From: Pelargonium nanum
Taxonomy: Eukaryota; Streptophyta; Magnoliopsida; Geraniales; Geraniaceae
Direction: 5' to 3'
DNA length: 24,378 bases
Assembly: GCA_036897485.1 (NCBI GenBank)
Contig: JAYMTF010001304.1
Span: forward strand, 1-24,378
Shown: piece by piece, positions 10,068-22,486 of the stretch
Layout of the letters: the number at the start of each line of letters is the position of its first letter
Position numbering within the stretch: position 1 is the first letter of the stretch
Position numbers and translations under genes: made by a program
Notes under the pieces: model-generated
The model's input: only the letters and a program-made list of their open reading frames with translations
What the model was told of the DNA's origin: nothing
The model's database searches: none

Positions 10068-10610
10068 ATGTTAGTGAATACTAATTAACTAATAATAAAA
10101 ATGATATTATAGTATTTATGCATAATTAACCTCCTAAAATACACTTGTTTTTAGACCAAAAAATATCTAAGTGAAACATCATTTTGAGATAAATTTTCTA
10201 TTGTTGACAAAATATTTATTACTTGTTTCGTTCTAAAATAATGGTCTATTTTTTTTTGGTAAAATTAAGAATTAATTTTTTATTAGTTTATTAGTTAATT
10301 AATTAATTAATTAGAAAGCAAAAATAAATGACTATGAATATTTGTGTGGATGATTAAAATTTAAAAGTCCTCCTAAACAATATTAATATTTAATAATAAT
10401 CCGAATTGACTTACAGAAAAAACATGGAAGGTATGTTTTTCATATTAATTGGATCCGAAGTAAGTCCACCTAATTACTTGTGAGTTTCCAATTCTATTGA
10501 CATCTACTTTTCCAATTCATTTAAGTAACCCCACAAAACATTGTGTCCTCTAAGCGCTCCTCACTGCCTTTTGCAGCTGTCCCAACCTTGTTTCAGCACA
10601 ACCAAAAACG
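10068..10610. other. Upstream region of the DUF761 gene
   Basis: AT-rich sequence with a (TTAA)n run at about 10283-10312 and a Stowaway-like end TACTTGTTTCGTTCTAAAA at 10220. No TATA box or transcript start can be fixed with confidence. The 60-70 bases before the start codon are C-rich, as in many plant leaders. Confidence 0.4.
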
Positions 10611-12392
10611 ATGGACGGAAACGGCGACACACCACCGTTCTGGGCTCAGCCCACCGCCGTGCCTCGCCGCCGATCTTCTCCGCCACTCTCTCTACCTATC
10701 CTCATCATGATCTTGCCACTAATCACGTTGATACTATTGTTCTTTGTTCTTCCTCCATTTCTATCTCTAACATCTCAGATTCTCAGACCCCAAACCGTCA
10801 AGCGAAGCTGGGACTCCTTCAATATCTTGCTGGTCTTGTTTGCGATTCTGTGCGGGGTTTTCGCCAGAAGAAACGACGACGGATCGGCCTCTGCCGACGA
10901 CGGAAACAGTGCTGTACCTACTGTTCCGAAGAGAAACGACGAGCGGCCTGCGGTTGCGCACAAGTGGTTTGATGAGTATAGTTCTAATAGGAAGATCTAT
11001 GATTCTCCGATCAGAGCAGAGCCGGCTACCGGAGTGAGCCGGTTGAGGCGTAGCAGCAGCTCCTACCCGGATCTGAGGCAGGAATCGCTTTGGGTGGCTC
11101 AGGCCAGCGATGATCGGTTCCGATTCTTTGATGATTTTGAAATTAACAAGTATAGCTCCCCGGCGCCGCCGGAGAACAGACGTCTGCGGAGAACCAGAAC
11201 TGAAATCGGAGAGTACTCCGAGTCCGACATCAAGGTGATTCCCGTCGATACTTGTGTAATTCGCTCTTCGACGCCTCCGTCTTCCCCTCCGCCACCATCT
11301 AAGTCTCCGCCGACACCACCGCCGCCAGAGTCACCGGCGACTCCACCGCCTCCGCCTCCTCCACCAGTGGTTCGTCATAAAACAAGACGAACGTATCAAT
11401 CCGTTCGGCGTCGTGAGAAGCCTGAAACCGGGAGCCAAGATGCTGAGTTCGAAAAAAAACACTCCCCGGCGCCCACACCGCCGCCTCCTCCTCCTCCACC
11501 GCCACCGGCGCAGAGTGTTCACGGTTCAGAACAGAGTCAAAAGCAGGGGAAATTGGAACGCAGAAAGAGTAATGCTAAAAAAGAGATCGCGATGGTTTTG
11601 GCTTCGCTGTACAACCAGAGAAAGAGAAGTAAGAAGAAACAGAAGGCAAAGAATGTTCGCGACAATGCTTCCGATTCTTCTCCAGAAGAACCACATTTCT
11701 CAACAACAATACCACCACCGTCTCCTGCGCCTCCTCCGCCACCACTGCCTCCTCCGCCGTCAGTCTTCCATAGTCTGTTCAAGAAGGGAATGAGCAAGAG
11801 TAAGAAGATCCACTCAGTCCCGGCACCACCTCCGCCGCCGCCGCCAGCACCTATTTCATCAAAGCGAAGGACACAGACTCAGATCCCACCCGCACCTCCA
11901 CCGGCACCACCAACCTTTCCTCCACCAACACCGCCTAGGTCATCACGGCGACGAAACTCCACCTCCGGCCGGCCACCGCTGCCGACTAAGGTGAATAGCT
12001 ACTACTACGACAGGGATGATAATGTGAACAGCGGTGGACAGTCCCCGCTGATCCCGCCTCCGCCACCTCCGCCGCCGTTCCGGGTGGCGGATATGAAGTT
12101 CGTGGTTAGCGGAGATTTTGTCAGGGTAAAGAGTACTCAGAGCTCGCGTTGTAGCTCTCCCGAATTAGAGACCGTTGATCAGTCCTCAAACAAAGATGCA
12201 TCACGCGTAACGGACGGTGGAGATTCGAGCGAGCCAGTTTTCTGTCCAAGCCCAGATGTGAACATGAAAGCAGACTCCTTCATCGCCAGGCTCAGGGATG
12301 AGTGGAGGCTTGAGAAGATGAACTCGCTGAGAGAGAAGAAGGATATGGGCCAAGGCCCAGGCCCAGGCCCAGCCTACAAATACAGTGTATAG
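10611..12392 (+). CDS. Proline-rich membrane-anchored DUF761-domain protein
   Basis: This is a single-exon frame of 593 residues, starting at the first ATG after a C-rich leader (AACGATGG). Two hydrophobic segments near the N-terminus (about 28-54, [20 protein letters not shown]; and 66-85, [20 protein letters not shown]) suggest a membrane hairpin or anchor. The rest is basic and disordered, with long proline runs at about 211-252, 286-300, 368-384, 404-413, 425-443 and 481-489. Conserved islands typical of this plant family are VFHSLFKKG (385-393), [14 protein letters not shown] (495-508) and the C-terminal DUF761 motif [20 protein letters not shown] (555-574). The function is unknown. Proteins of this kind are often mis-annotated as extensins or formin-like proteins, but there is no signal peptide, SPPPP extensin periodicity or FH2 domain here. 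The last 14 residues, [13 protein letters not shown] and the preceding G, extend past DUF761. Confidence 0.88.
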   Translation: MDGNGDTPPFWAQPTAVPRRRSSPPLSLPILIMILPLITLILLFFVLPPFLSLTSQILRPQTVKRSWDSFNILLVLFAILCGVFARRNDDGSASADDGNSAVPTVPKRNDERPAVAHKWFDEYSSNRKIYDSPIRAEPATGVSRLRRSSSSYPDLRQESLWVAQASDDRFRFFDDFEINKYSSPAPPENRRLRRTRTEIGEYSESDIKVIPVDTCVIRSSTPPSSPPPPSKSPPTPPPPESPATPPPPPPPPVVRHKTRRTYQSVRRREKPETGSQDAEFEKKHSPAPTPPPPPPPPPPAQSVHGSEQSQKQGKLERRKSNAKKEIAMVLASLYNQRKRSKKKQKAKNVRDNASDSSPEEPHFSTTIPPPSPAPPPPPLPPPPSVFHSLFKKGMSKSKKIHSVPAPPPPPPPAPISSKRRTQTQIPPAPPPAPPTFPPPTPPRSSRRRNSTSGRPPLPTKVNSYYYDRDDNVNSGGQSPLIPPPPPPPPFRVADMKFVVSGDFVRVKSTQSSRCSSPELETVDQSSNKDASRVTDGGDSSEPVFCPSPDVNMKADSFIARLRDEWRLEKMNSLREKKDMGQGPGPGPAYKYSV

Positions 12393-14220
12393 TACTAGTA
12401 ACCCATCTCCCTGCTTTTTTATTGGAAAAAAACAAAAACAAAAACAAACACTTGGGTTGATTTGAATTTTCTTTAGAGGCACACACAAATTATTTGACAT
12501 AAAATAGTATGGCACACAAGTACAAATGGGGGCTCCTGTTGCAGTTTTTGAGCAATTCTTGGAGTTCCCTTGTAGAGCTCAGCTGGGTTTGTTGAGGAAG
12601 TGCCATGTATTAGGGCATTTGGGGCTCTGATTGTGTGTTTTTTGTTCACTTTGGAGCCCTCTTTTGAGTTTGATTTCAGAATTGGGTTGTTTTATTTTAT
12701 GCTGGTATTGTACCAGTATCTGTATATGTATGTATAGTGTCTGTAGGGGTTTTCAACTTGCAGGTTTTTTCATTTCTTTTTTTGTTTCCTTTTTATATGT
12801 TGGGCTTTTCTATCTCCTTGTAGAAACAAAATGTGAGTTTGAATTTGAAGTTTTAAAGGTTTGATGTGAAGATTAATTTTTTAATACAAGTATTGTACTG
12901 GAGATTTTATTATGGCATCTCCGGTGCTTAGGCCTTGTCAGTAGCACTATTGGAAAATTGTAAGGATATACTAGGACTTGTTATAAAAAGTTGAGTTTCA
13001 TATAATATTAGATCCCGATAAAAACAAGTGTATTAAAGTGTAGAGATATTTAATTGATGAAATGACTAAAATGAACATGAAATATTTTTAAAAAGCAATA
13101 ACTTAGTAATATCAATAAATTATTCATCAAAATTTCTTGTTGCAAAAGTGATGTTCATTTTGGTCATTTCAACAATTGAATATCTATGCATACTCACATA
13201 CATATATTCAATTGAAAAACTTATTATTGCAAGAGGAATGTTTATTATAATAAGAAGAGTTCTCTCTTTATAAAGAATGGTTTCTTAATGGTTAAGAGAT
13301 TTAATAACTTCTCTTGGAAGCTAGGTTTTATTGGAAGTTTATGCTACTAAACAATTTTTCACGTCACACTTTTCTTTATGCTCGTCTAGATTTTTATATG
13401 TTGTCTCTTAAGAGTATGAAAGTAAGTAATGATCTTATTACACCTGAACTTTGTCATGTTTCTTTCTCATAAAATCATTAATGACATCTAAAATCGCCGC
13501 ATATATTCATAAGAGTATCTATAATTGTAAAAAAAAAAAATCAATAGCATGTGTAGTTTACGTACGGACAAATAAAAATTTATTATGAAAGCTTAATGGT
13601 TATTAATAGTATCACAACTACGAACTACTGATAAGTAGAAAGAATTTTGACATTTGTAAAAAAGTACATTTTTTTTTTTTGGTTTTTTAGTACAAGTTAC
13701 TTTATAATTTATTTTTATACTTTATTGTTTTTTTTTCATCTACTATTATTTCAATATGATAAGAATGAGTAGGTCCAAACTACTACTACTACTAAACTTA
13801 AACTTATAGAGGTTAATATATTGTAGAGTATAAATATCATCATTCTAACAAGTTGTTGTGTATGACACCATCTTTATTTATAAGTCTTTAAATGTTAATC
13901 ATTGTGGATGTCTCAAATCATTTTAATGGTTAATAGTTAATTCTAAATAAAATGTAAGAGACCCAGTTTAGTTCGTGAATTTTTGTATTTGAACTCAATT
14001 TGATCTCTAATTTTTGATATAAACTCTAACAACAATGACCATTTTGAGTTTATATTTGAAAGTTCATAGACTATTTTGAGTTTGGAAAACGTACATGAAT
14101 CAAATTAGGTCTAAACATGAAGGATATCATTTCAGGTTTAGACAAAATAACTTGAATCCAAACATGATCGTTTAAGAACCAAATCATGTATTTTACCTAC
14201 ATTAAAACATGTATATCAAG
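12393..14220. other. Intergenic between DUF761 and VIP3 genes
   Basis: About the first 500 bases probably include the 3' UTR of the DUF761 gene. The rest is AT-rich, with a foldback repeat at 13044-13185, poly-T runs at about 13671-13682 and 13726, and a short (TAC)n run at about 13780. I see no gene. Confidence 0.5.
13044..13185. repeat. Foldback repeat with 37-bp arms
   Basis: 13044-13080 and 13149-13185 are reverse complements with four mismatches over 37 bp (core TGAAATGAC-AAAATGAACAT). The 68-base spacer is AT-rich and also shows some self-complementarity. It is compatible with a small MITE or with a hairpin transcript, but no target duplication or terminal motif is clear. Confidence 0.65.
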
Positions 14221-14224
14221 AGGA

Positions 14225-14379
14225 TGGGCTTGACTGGTAGAGGCCCAAGTCAAACTGACTTCAAATCAAAAACCCCGGAGAGAAGCCTCCGAAAAGGCAA
14301 AACCTTTAAAGCACAACGCCACAGGCACTCTTGAGTCATCATCTCCCAGTGTTATGGTCTAAATTCAGGTTTAGGGTTA
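14225..14379 (+). promoter_or_regulatory. Site II hexamers and telo-box upstream of VIP3/SKI8
   Basis: TGGGCT (14225-14230) and GGCCCA (14242-14247) are site II-type motifs bound by TCP factors. TTTAGGGTTA (14370-14379) contains a telo-box (AACCCTA on the other strand) shortly before the start codon. The combination is typical of plant housekeeping and growth-linked promoters. A two-codon upstream frame, ATG GTC TAA, lies at 14354-14362 and would be in the leader if transcription starts before it. Confidence 0.5.
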
Positions 14380-14396
14380 TTGATTCTCCTACAATA

Positions 14397-17300
14397 ATGA
14401 AGCTCGCAGGTCTCAAATCAATCGACTCCGCGCATGACGAGTCCGTATGGGCTGCCACCTGGGTTCCGGCCACCGATTCCCGACCCTCCCTCCTCCTCAC
14501 CGGCTCGCTCGACGAGTCCGTCAAGCTCTGGAGGCCCGACGACCTCGTCCTCGAACGCACCAACACCGGCCATTGCCTCGGCGTCGTCTCCGTCGCCGCC
14601 CACCCCTCCGGCGTAATCGCCGCCTCCGCTTCACTGGACAGCTTCGTTCGGGTCTTCGATGTCGACACCAATGCCACTATCGCCACCCTCGAAGCTCCAC
14701 CTTCTGAAGTCTGGCAAATGCGATTTGATCCTAAGGTATTCAAATTCAATTCATATTAGAAAGTAAAATACTGAAATTAACTTCAATTCATATACCTAAT
14801 TTACTGTTGGCTGGTGTGATTTGTATGCTGAATTTTAGAGATGCATTTGTTGTAATCTACTCAAGCATCACCTTTGTTTTGCAATTCCATCAAGTTGAGG
14901 TTTATATGAGGCCTAGAGATAGGTTTTATTTACTTTTGCAAATGGTTCTAAAAGTGTCAGCTTATCTCTGAAGATTGCATATTTATAGCTACTTGTGCTC
15001 AGTTATATATAGATTTAGCATTAGCATGAAATCAACATGTTACCTTAGCTTCTTGGACCCTGCCTTGCATTTGCTGGTGAAAGACTGAAATTGGAGTGAG
15101 ATTGAAAGGAAAAAGAAGAACTTATGGAGTAATGAACTACGAATAGTATGTTTAGAATGAAGCCTTTTATTATGACTTTTTGCAATTTATTATAGAAAGT
15201 ACAACAATAATGCCCCTTTAATAATTCTAATTTTTAACTAAGGCTTGATGCAAAAAGTTTGGTAACCGAAAAAATTATTGAGAAGAAAATGCTAAGGAAG
15301 CCATAACAATTACCTTTTAAGTATGATGTGCTGGAGCTGTTTCGAATCTTCGAAGTTCAAACTTTACTCAGATCATTAAATACAATAGCACTAGCAATGG
15401 AGGGGAGTGAAAATTAGAGAAGGGGTGGAGGGAGTTTAGATCAAGAGCTGAAATAAACAAGGCAAGGTTTGGTTGAGAAGATGAAATCCAGAAAAGGAAT
15501 AAAAATAATTTCCCTGCAATCAGCCAATCACAATGATCCAAATCTTGATTCTGCCAATTATGCGATGATCATGTTCTGATCCTTCCATTGGGCAATTACT
15601 GAGATAATCTGGATTATTGGTTCATTATTTAGGGCCTTATAAGTTACGACTAAGTATTCTAATTGAAAGATCATAGGATGTTCATTGCAGATCAGATTGT
15701 GACCAGACAGTTTGGGTTGTTCTTTTAACTGCCTTGTAGCTATCATATGTTTCTAAAGATCTGGACTCTTAGTGGGTGTTTGTGGTCGTGTAAGGACCTA
15801 TGCATAACGCGTTTGAGGCAAAATAAATAAATACATGCAGGACCTACCTTACAGTCTAATGGATCCCAACATAATTTTGTTGCATTGGTAAAGCTGTGAG
15901 AAACTGGCCCTTAATTATCAAAGAAGTGATTACCCTATTACATTGTTAAATGTAGCTAATATTTTTCACACTCGATACTTTCCTATTTAGCAGAAGGGTT
16001 GAAGCATCACCCACCCAAGATAAATGGGAAAATGTTGGTGATGCCCTGGTGACAAACATGTCTTCTTGTCCACATGTTAGGGCAAGCGACCTAAAGTGCT
16101 CCAAGTGGTATCTTGGATGCTTTGAGTCTTCGATCCGGATCCTAAAAGGAAAGAGCACGCCATTTAGTGGAAAGTTGGGCTTGTGTCCTTGAAACCACCT
16201 CGGCGTGAGATTGAGAATTTCTAAATGTTCCAAACACTACCAATTTCAGATGGGAGAGAGTGAAGTGAGTTGTAGAAAATGAGAATAAAATGATTCTCCT
16301 CTCTATTCAAGAATGGGTTATTGATACTTACAAACTTGGGTCGATGATGTGTCATCGTGTGAATGTTCGGTGGTGATGTCAAGGCCCGCCTGAGGTTCTC
16401 AGTGATGGCTGGGGTGAAGGTTTGAGGTTGCAGTATGACGCCTCCACTTATCAACTTGGCGTAGTGGGGGCTTGGACGTAGTCATGGAAGAAATAGGGCG
16501 TTACCTACGGGTGTACCCCTTTTCATAATTTCTATATGTTATGGGACATCCACTTACCTCCCGGGTGTAGTGCAAGATGACTCGAGCCTCTAAGAGCGTC
16601 TACCATCTTGTCGTGACTTCCTAACTCAAGATAGATGTGTTAGAGTCTCGCGAGGTGACCCCGTCGAAGAGGTCCCTTGAGGCTGACCTTGAAGGCAGCC
16701 TTGAGGGTAACATTGAGGTTAAGCCTCAAGGGTCCTTGGTTGGGAATACACATGTTTCCCTTAATACCAGGTGTTACTGAGAATTGTGTGGAAGTAAGAG
16801 ATAGTTGAAAACTAATGCAACTGATGGCTATAGTTTAAATAAGTATTCTCTCGCAGTTATTTGTGTTCTACTCACAAAAATTCATTTGTGAGTCAAATGA
16901 ATTTAATTACAAATTTTAGTTATCGGCGTGTATTGCTGCACTTCTCCATGCATCTTGATCAGTTAGATTTTCCTGTGTTTTAATTTCTTTGTAAAATTAG
17001 TGTTTTGTGCACTCACCAGAGAAGTTATCCAATGAATTTTAGATTTACTAGTGGAAAAGACTACATAGCAACTGGTTTAGTTTCTTACACTCCATTTCTT
17101 TTGAATTGCTCTCACAAAAGCTTTCTGTTTTGGTGGAAATTATTGTGGTTTAGTTTCATTTATGCCATTTCTTTTGGTGTCCTGATTCATGCGACTTTGT
17201 TGACCCTCAAACTGCATAATCGCCTTACCTGAGCTACTAGGTGATCCTGGATTGATTCATGTAAAAACAGTTGTTGATGGATGTGATCTGTCTTTTCTTC

Positions 17301-18151
17301 CTTACTAATGACCACTCATTTCTTTCCTATTCATTATGTAAATATACAGTGATTTATGTATCTTCAAGGGGTGGCAAGATCCAACTTATGATGCGAAAGC
17401 TATTTAATTTGTGTTGTTTGGTTCTTTGTCTTGAGATTATCTTGTGATTAGTGAAAACTCAAAGCCTGTATATGTGCATCTCTTAGACTCGTATAAAAAT
17501 GATGCTAACCATAATTCTTTTCAGGGTACCACTCTTGCAGTTGCTGGTGGGGGTAGTGCATCTATCAAACTTTGGGACACTGCCACATGGCAACTGATCA
17601 GCACCCTATCTATTCCTCGTCCAGAAGGATCGAAACCCACTGATAAAAGTGGCAACAAGAAGTTTGTCCTATCAGTTGCGTGGTCTCCTGATGGGCGGCG
17701 ACTTGCATGTGGATCAATGGATGGAACTGTATCCGTCTTTGACGTAGCTCGTGCCAAATTTCTACACCACCTGGAAGGTCACTTCATGCCCGTTCGTTCT
17801 CTCTCGTTTTCACCTGTTGACCCTCGGGTGCTCTATACTGCCTCAGATGATGCTCATGTTCACATTTATGATTCGGAGGGGAAGAGTTTGGCTGGTGCCC
17901 TATCCGGGCATTCAAGCTGGGTATTGAGCTTGGATGTTAGTCCAGATGGAGCAGCTATTGCAACAGGTTCGAGTGACAGGACTGTAAGGCTCTGGGATCT
18001 TAATATGAGGGCAGCTGTGCAGACAATGAGCAACCACACAGACCAGGTTTGGGGAGTAGCGTTTCGTCCACCAGGAGGAACTGGAGTCCGAGCTGGTCGG
18101 CTTGCTAGCGTCTCTGATGACAAGAGCATCTCGCTTTACGATTACTCTTGA
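14397..18151 (+). CDS. VIP3: WD40 repeat protein VIP3/SKI8 (Paf1 and SKI complex subunit)
   Basis: Two exons, 14397-14735 and 17525-18151, join in phase 0 across AAG|GTATTC and TTTTCAG|GGT. They encode 321 residues, the length I recall for Arabidopsis VIP3. The start MKLAGLKSIDSAHDESVWAA and the end KSISLYDYS match that family closely. Seven WD blades are visible, closing with VKLW, VRVFD, IKLWD, VSVFD, VHIYD, VRLWD and ISLYD. In plants this protein serves the nuclear Paf1 complex (histone modification and elongation at genes such as flowering repressors). It also serves the cytoplasmic SKI complex, which feeds mRNA to the 3'-5' exosome. The intron interrupts the third blade. The ATG is chosen because the frame matches the family from this Met on. 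The frame is open upstream, but without another in-frame ATG nearby. No frameshift or missing blade is seen. Confidence 0.95.
14736..17524 (+). other. VIP3/SKI8 intron with GC-richer insertion
   Basis: The intron is 2,789 bases long. Its flanks are T-rich and unremarkable. The middle, about 15970-16790, is clearly GC-richer and looks inserted. 16660-16730 holds imperfect repeats of a CCTTGAGG-type unit. No exon with sensible phase and family similarity is needed, because the two flanking exons already give a complete 321-residue protein. Confidence 0.7.
15946..16780 (-). mobile_element. Probable decayed retrotransposon fragment in the VIP3 intron
   Basis: On the minus strand a 95-codon frame (15946-16233) contains HPRYHLEHFRSLALTCGQED. 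This resembles the D-P-x2-H-L-x2-F ... G-x2-D core of Ty3/Gypsy-type gag proteins. The upstream minus-strand sequence is GC-rich with broken frames. No LTR pair or protease/reverse transcriptase motif is seen. The assignment is an inference from a short motif and from the base-composition contrast. Confidence 0.35.
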
Positions 18152-18785
18152 AGATTGGAAACAGGTTGCAAGGATGTTGACTATGCCTTTCTGTTGCAAG
18201 ACATTGCTTTTGTTGTTGTTTATCAGATTGATCTCATGGAATTCAGTTTTAGTTTTATTTATTTATTTGATAGGAAAATGTCCCTTATCACCTGTGACTC
18301 CATATCCATCATCCTGAGATTAACCTAGTTTTGTTTAGTAATAGAAGTCTGGTTATATTTTAAGATTTGATCTTTGGTTTGATTAAAAGTTTGGTTATTA
18401 CGATAACATAACATCTTTAAGTAATACAAAATATATTAAGCATAATATGAACATCACTTGTCAGTTCTAAAAACCACAAAAAACTTGTTCAAAAATCAAA
18501 CATAAGCTAAACATAATACACAAGTGATCAAAATATACACATTGCACAATATTTAACAACAATTTACATCATCTTTAACTATGGGTTATGAAGAAAACGG
18601 GAGAGCTGTCCCTTATTGACTTTTATTGTGTAACTCAACACATTAAACATTTCGATTCCATTTCAGACAAAAAAAAAAAATCAACTATTGTACATACTGT
18701 TTTTATCATGTGGCATTAAACAAATTTAGATAGTTATTATAAGAAATAACGTCAAACTATGACCTAACATATAACGATTTGGTGA
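18152..18785. other. 3' region of VIP3 and spacer
   Basis: AT-rich sequence that probably begins with the VIP3 3' UTR. No AATAAA is obvious. (TTTA)n-like TTTTATTTATTTATTTG lies near 18255. No other gene is seen. Confidence 0.4.
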
Positions 18786-18899
18786 TTACATAGTCTGCTG
18801 CTTCTCCCATTTCAGCAATGAAAATTGCAGCTCAGGTTGCTGGGAGTGCCAAACCGGCTTGACAGTTGAGACATCATCACTTGAGTGTTCAGATTGGTC
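18786..18899 (-). other. Orphan terminal-exon-like segment
   Basis: Read on the minus strand, 37 sense codons end in TAA: DQSEHSSDDVSTVKPVWHSQ then QPELQFSLLKWEKQQTM. The composition looks protein-like. The frame starts directly after a TGA, at a TTGAG|AC acceptor (18900-18899) preceded by a T-rich tract (GCTTTTGGTGTTGCTGTTCTC), as at the start of a last exon. I found no matching upstream exon in the 1.1 kb before the threonine synthase 3' end. It may be a relic, an exon of a small unrecognised gene, or chance. Confidence 0.25.
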
Positions 18900-19399
18900 T
18901 CAAGCGCAAAGAGAACAGCAACACCAAAAGCGTAAAATGAACCTGTGAACCACTTCTTTTTGTAAATCATGATGCGTATTTCATAAAGAGTAAGACTCTA
19001 AACACTCCTGCACAACATAATATAATATACTCCTAATAAACAGGTTCATTTTACAAATTGGCATATTTGTGAAAACCTGTTGTCAAGAATAATAACCTCA
19101 CGTTGCCAATCAACCACCACAATCCTAAAAACATGAAATGAACAAAAGGCTTTGGGAGGTTAAAATCTCTTACAATTCCTATATGGGAACTAGAATTTAT
19201 TGACAAAGTTACGGCATCACCAAACTACACTCCATCTCAAGATGCTCTGGTCTGCTTCTTTCATATTGAAATTGCAGCTAGCTAACTGTTTTCTAGGTTC
19301 TTTCACATCAAGGGTTGTCATTTGCATAACTTAAGCAACATTGTTTTGAAGCTAACTGATATTCCAAGCAAAAATGCTTTTGCCAACTCATCTCAACTA

Positions 19400-19640
19400 C
19401 CCCTCCGTACCAAAATAATTGTCCTCATTTCTATTTTGAGAGAAATTAAGAGCTAGTGTTTGTGTATTTAATCTTACATTCCCATGGAGATGTGTTCTAA
19501 CAAACTTAAGGGGTACTTGCTAATTTATTATAGGGACATTATATTGATAATTCATTCATAACTTTCTAAAAAAGGAAACAGAATACTTATTTTGGGACAT
19601 ATTCTACTCAAATAGGACACTTATTTTGGGACAAATGGAG
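19400..19640. mobile_element. Stowaway-type (Tc1/mariner) MITE, 241 bp
   Basis: The ends CCCCTCCGTACCAAAATAAT and TTATTTTGGGACAAATGGAG are inverted repeats of the well-known plant CTCCCTCCGTCCCAAAATAA family. A TA dinucleotide flanks each side (19398-19399 and 19641-19642). The interior is AT-rich and non-coding. Confidence 0.8.
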
Positions 19641-19828
19641 TACTATATCATACTGTTAAACTAATTAGTGAACTCAATATATCAGTATGGCATTGTCATG
19701 ATGAAATTAAGGAAATCATTGCTAGAAGGTAGAGCATGGAATTTGAAACAAACGAACATGTACTAATATAGGAACCTGATGGCGACTACTATAAAAATAT
19801 TGAAGCAACATTTAGCATGAAAATATTA

Positions 19829-19834
19829 TTTATT
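19829..19834 (-). terminator. Candidate polyadenylation signal of threonine synthase
   Basis: AATAAA on the minus strand, about 170 bases after the stop codon. It is the only canonical hexamer I noticed in the plausible 3' UTR. Plant signals are loose, so other sites may be used. Confidence 0.4.
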
Positions 19835-20002
19835 CACAATCCAAAGTTGCTAACTGGAAAAGAAAATGTTATACTAGTAATTCCAAAATATATGTGTCAT
19901 ACAAGGCCAAAATGATCTGCATCTTAAACAAGGTAACTTCAACAACCAAAACTTGAAAATCCAAATGAAACCAGATTACGAAATTCCAAAACACATGCTT
20001 AC

Positions 20003-21715
<1,713 letters not shown>

Positions 21716-21718
21716 CTA

Positions 21719-21736
21719 TTTGCACACGTGTGCAAA
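21719..21736. promoter_or_regulatory. 18-bp palindromic G-box upstream of threonine synthase
   Basis: TTTGCACACGTGTGCAAA is a perfect palindrome centred on the G-box core CACGTG (21725-21730). It lies 142 bases upstream of the chosen start codon. G-boxes bind bZIP and bHLH factors. Whether it lies in the promoter or the leader depends on the transcript start, which I cannot fix. Confidence 0.6.
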
Positions 21737-21835
21737 TGTCTAGCCGCCGCAATATGCAGAAAGAAAAATGTGCTAGGGCTAGCAACAGTGATGTGAAGAG
21801 ATAGGCTTTGAATTTGGGTCGCCACATATTGGATT

Positions 21836-21857
21836 GGGTTTGGGTTTGGGTTTGGAT
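21836..21857. repeat. (GGGTTT)n short tandem repeat
   Basis: About three and a half GGGTTT units, on the plus strand, upstream of threonine synthase. It resembles but is not the telomere repeat, which is GGGTTTA in plants. Confidence 0.7.
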
Positions 21858-21859
21858 TG

Positions 21860-22366
21860 GGCCCTACGAATGGACCACCGAAAGGATGTGACCCAAATAT
21901 AAAACCTTGTTTGTTAACTAAAATGAAGAATATTCTATTTTGGCAACGTATTGTACTAAATTGGCATCCAATTTGATTTTTGTTTTTATTTGGTACATAA
22001 AACATTGATATCGTTCAAATTTAGTATATCAAATATACATATTATTCAAAATTGGTACCTTTTGTTTCTATTTGATACTCAAACTATCGATATTACATAA
22101 ACTATTTATTTTTGTTCCAGATGGTCTCGCCTATAAATGTGTCGTCCGATCAATCCCAAGTGACATTTGTTTTTAATAGTCACTTTTCTAGAAAAAAATC
22201 TGATTTATTAATTTCGGTGTTGTTAACGGATACAAAAACGAGCTACTTTAATTTGTTGCGTACTCACTTAGTTGAATAAGTGTCGCACTACAATGTTGTA
22301 CTGTGTGTTTGTATTCATAGGCTTCTTTAACTAAGTGATTATGCTCTTTAATTGGAAGGTGTCATC
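21860..22366. other. Intergenic upstream of threonine synthase
   Basis: AT-rich sequence. On the minus strand TTTATATTT lies at about 21896-21904 and could be a TATA box, which would give a leader of roughly 280 bases. No gene is seen. Confidence 0.35.
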
Positions 22367-22486
22367 AGGTTGCCTCAGGGTGATGTCTTAGCTATGGCAA
22401 AGGGTGGAGGTGGGGGTTGTGTGTGTCCATGGTGTCAGGAGGAGCTCGAAACTTGCAACCGCTTACTTTTGATCAGTGCTTTGTGC
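22367..22486 (+). mobile_element. Remnant of a LINE zf-RVT domain
   Basis: The frame reads RLPQGDVLAMAKG, a short glycine run, then CVCPWCQEELETCNRLLLIS ending in ALC and a stop. This follows the plant LINE zf-RVT pattern (RLPT-x-D-x-L ... C-x2-C-x4-E-T-x2-H-L ... C), with the usual His replaced by Arg. The upstream sequence is not coding, so only this piece is left. The call is based on the motif alone. Confidence 0.45.

Noticed and set aside
11299..11797. Open frames on both strands inside the proline-rich gene
   Set aside because: They come from CCN/GGN repeats that encode the polyproline runs. The 593-residue frame explains the region and carries conserved family motifs.
21836..21857. 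Interstitial telomere repeat
   Set aside because: The unit is GGGTTT, not the plant GGGTTTA, and there are fewer than four copies.
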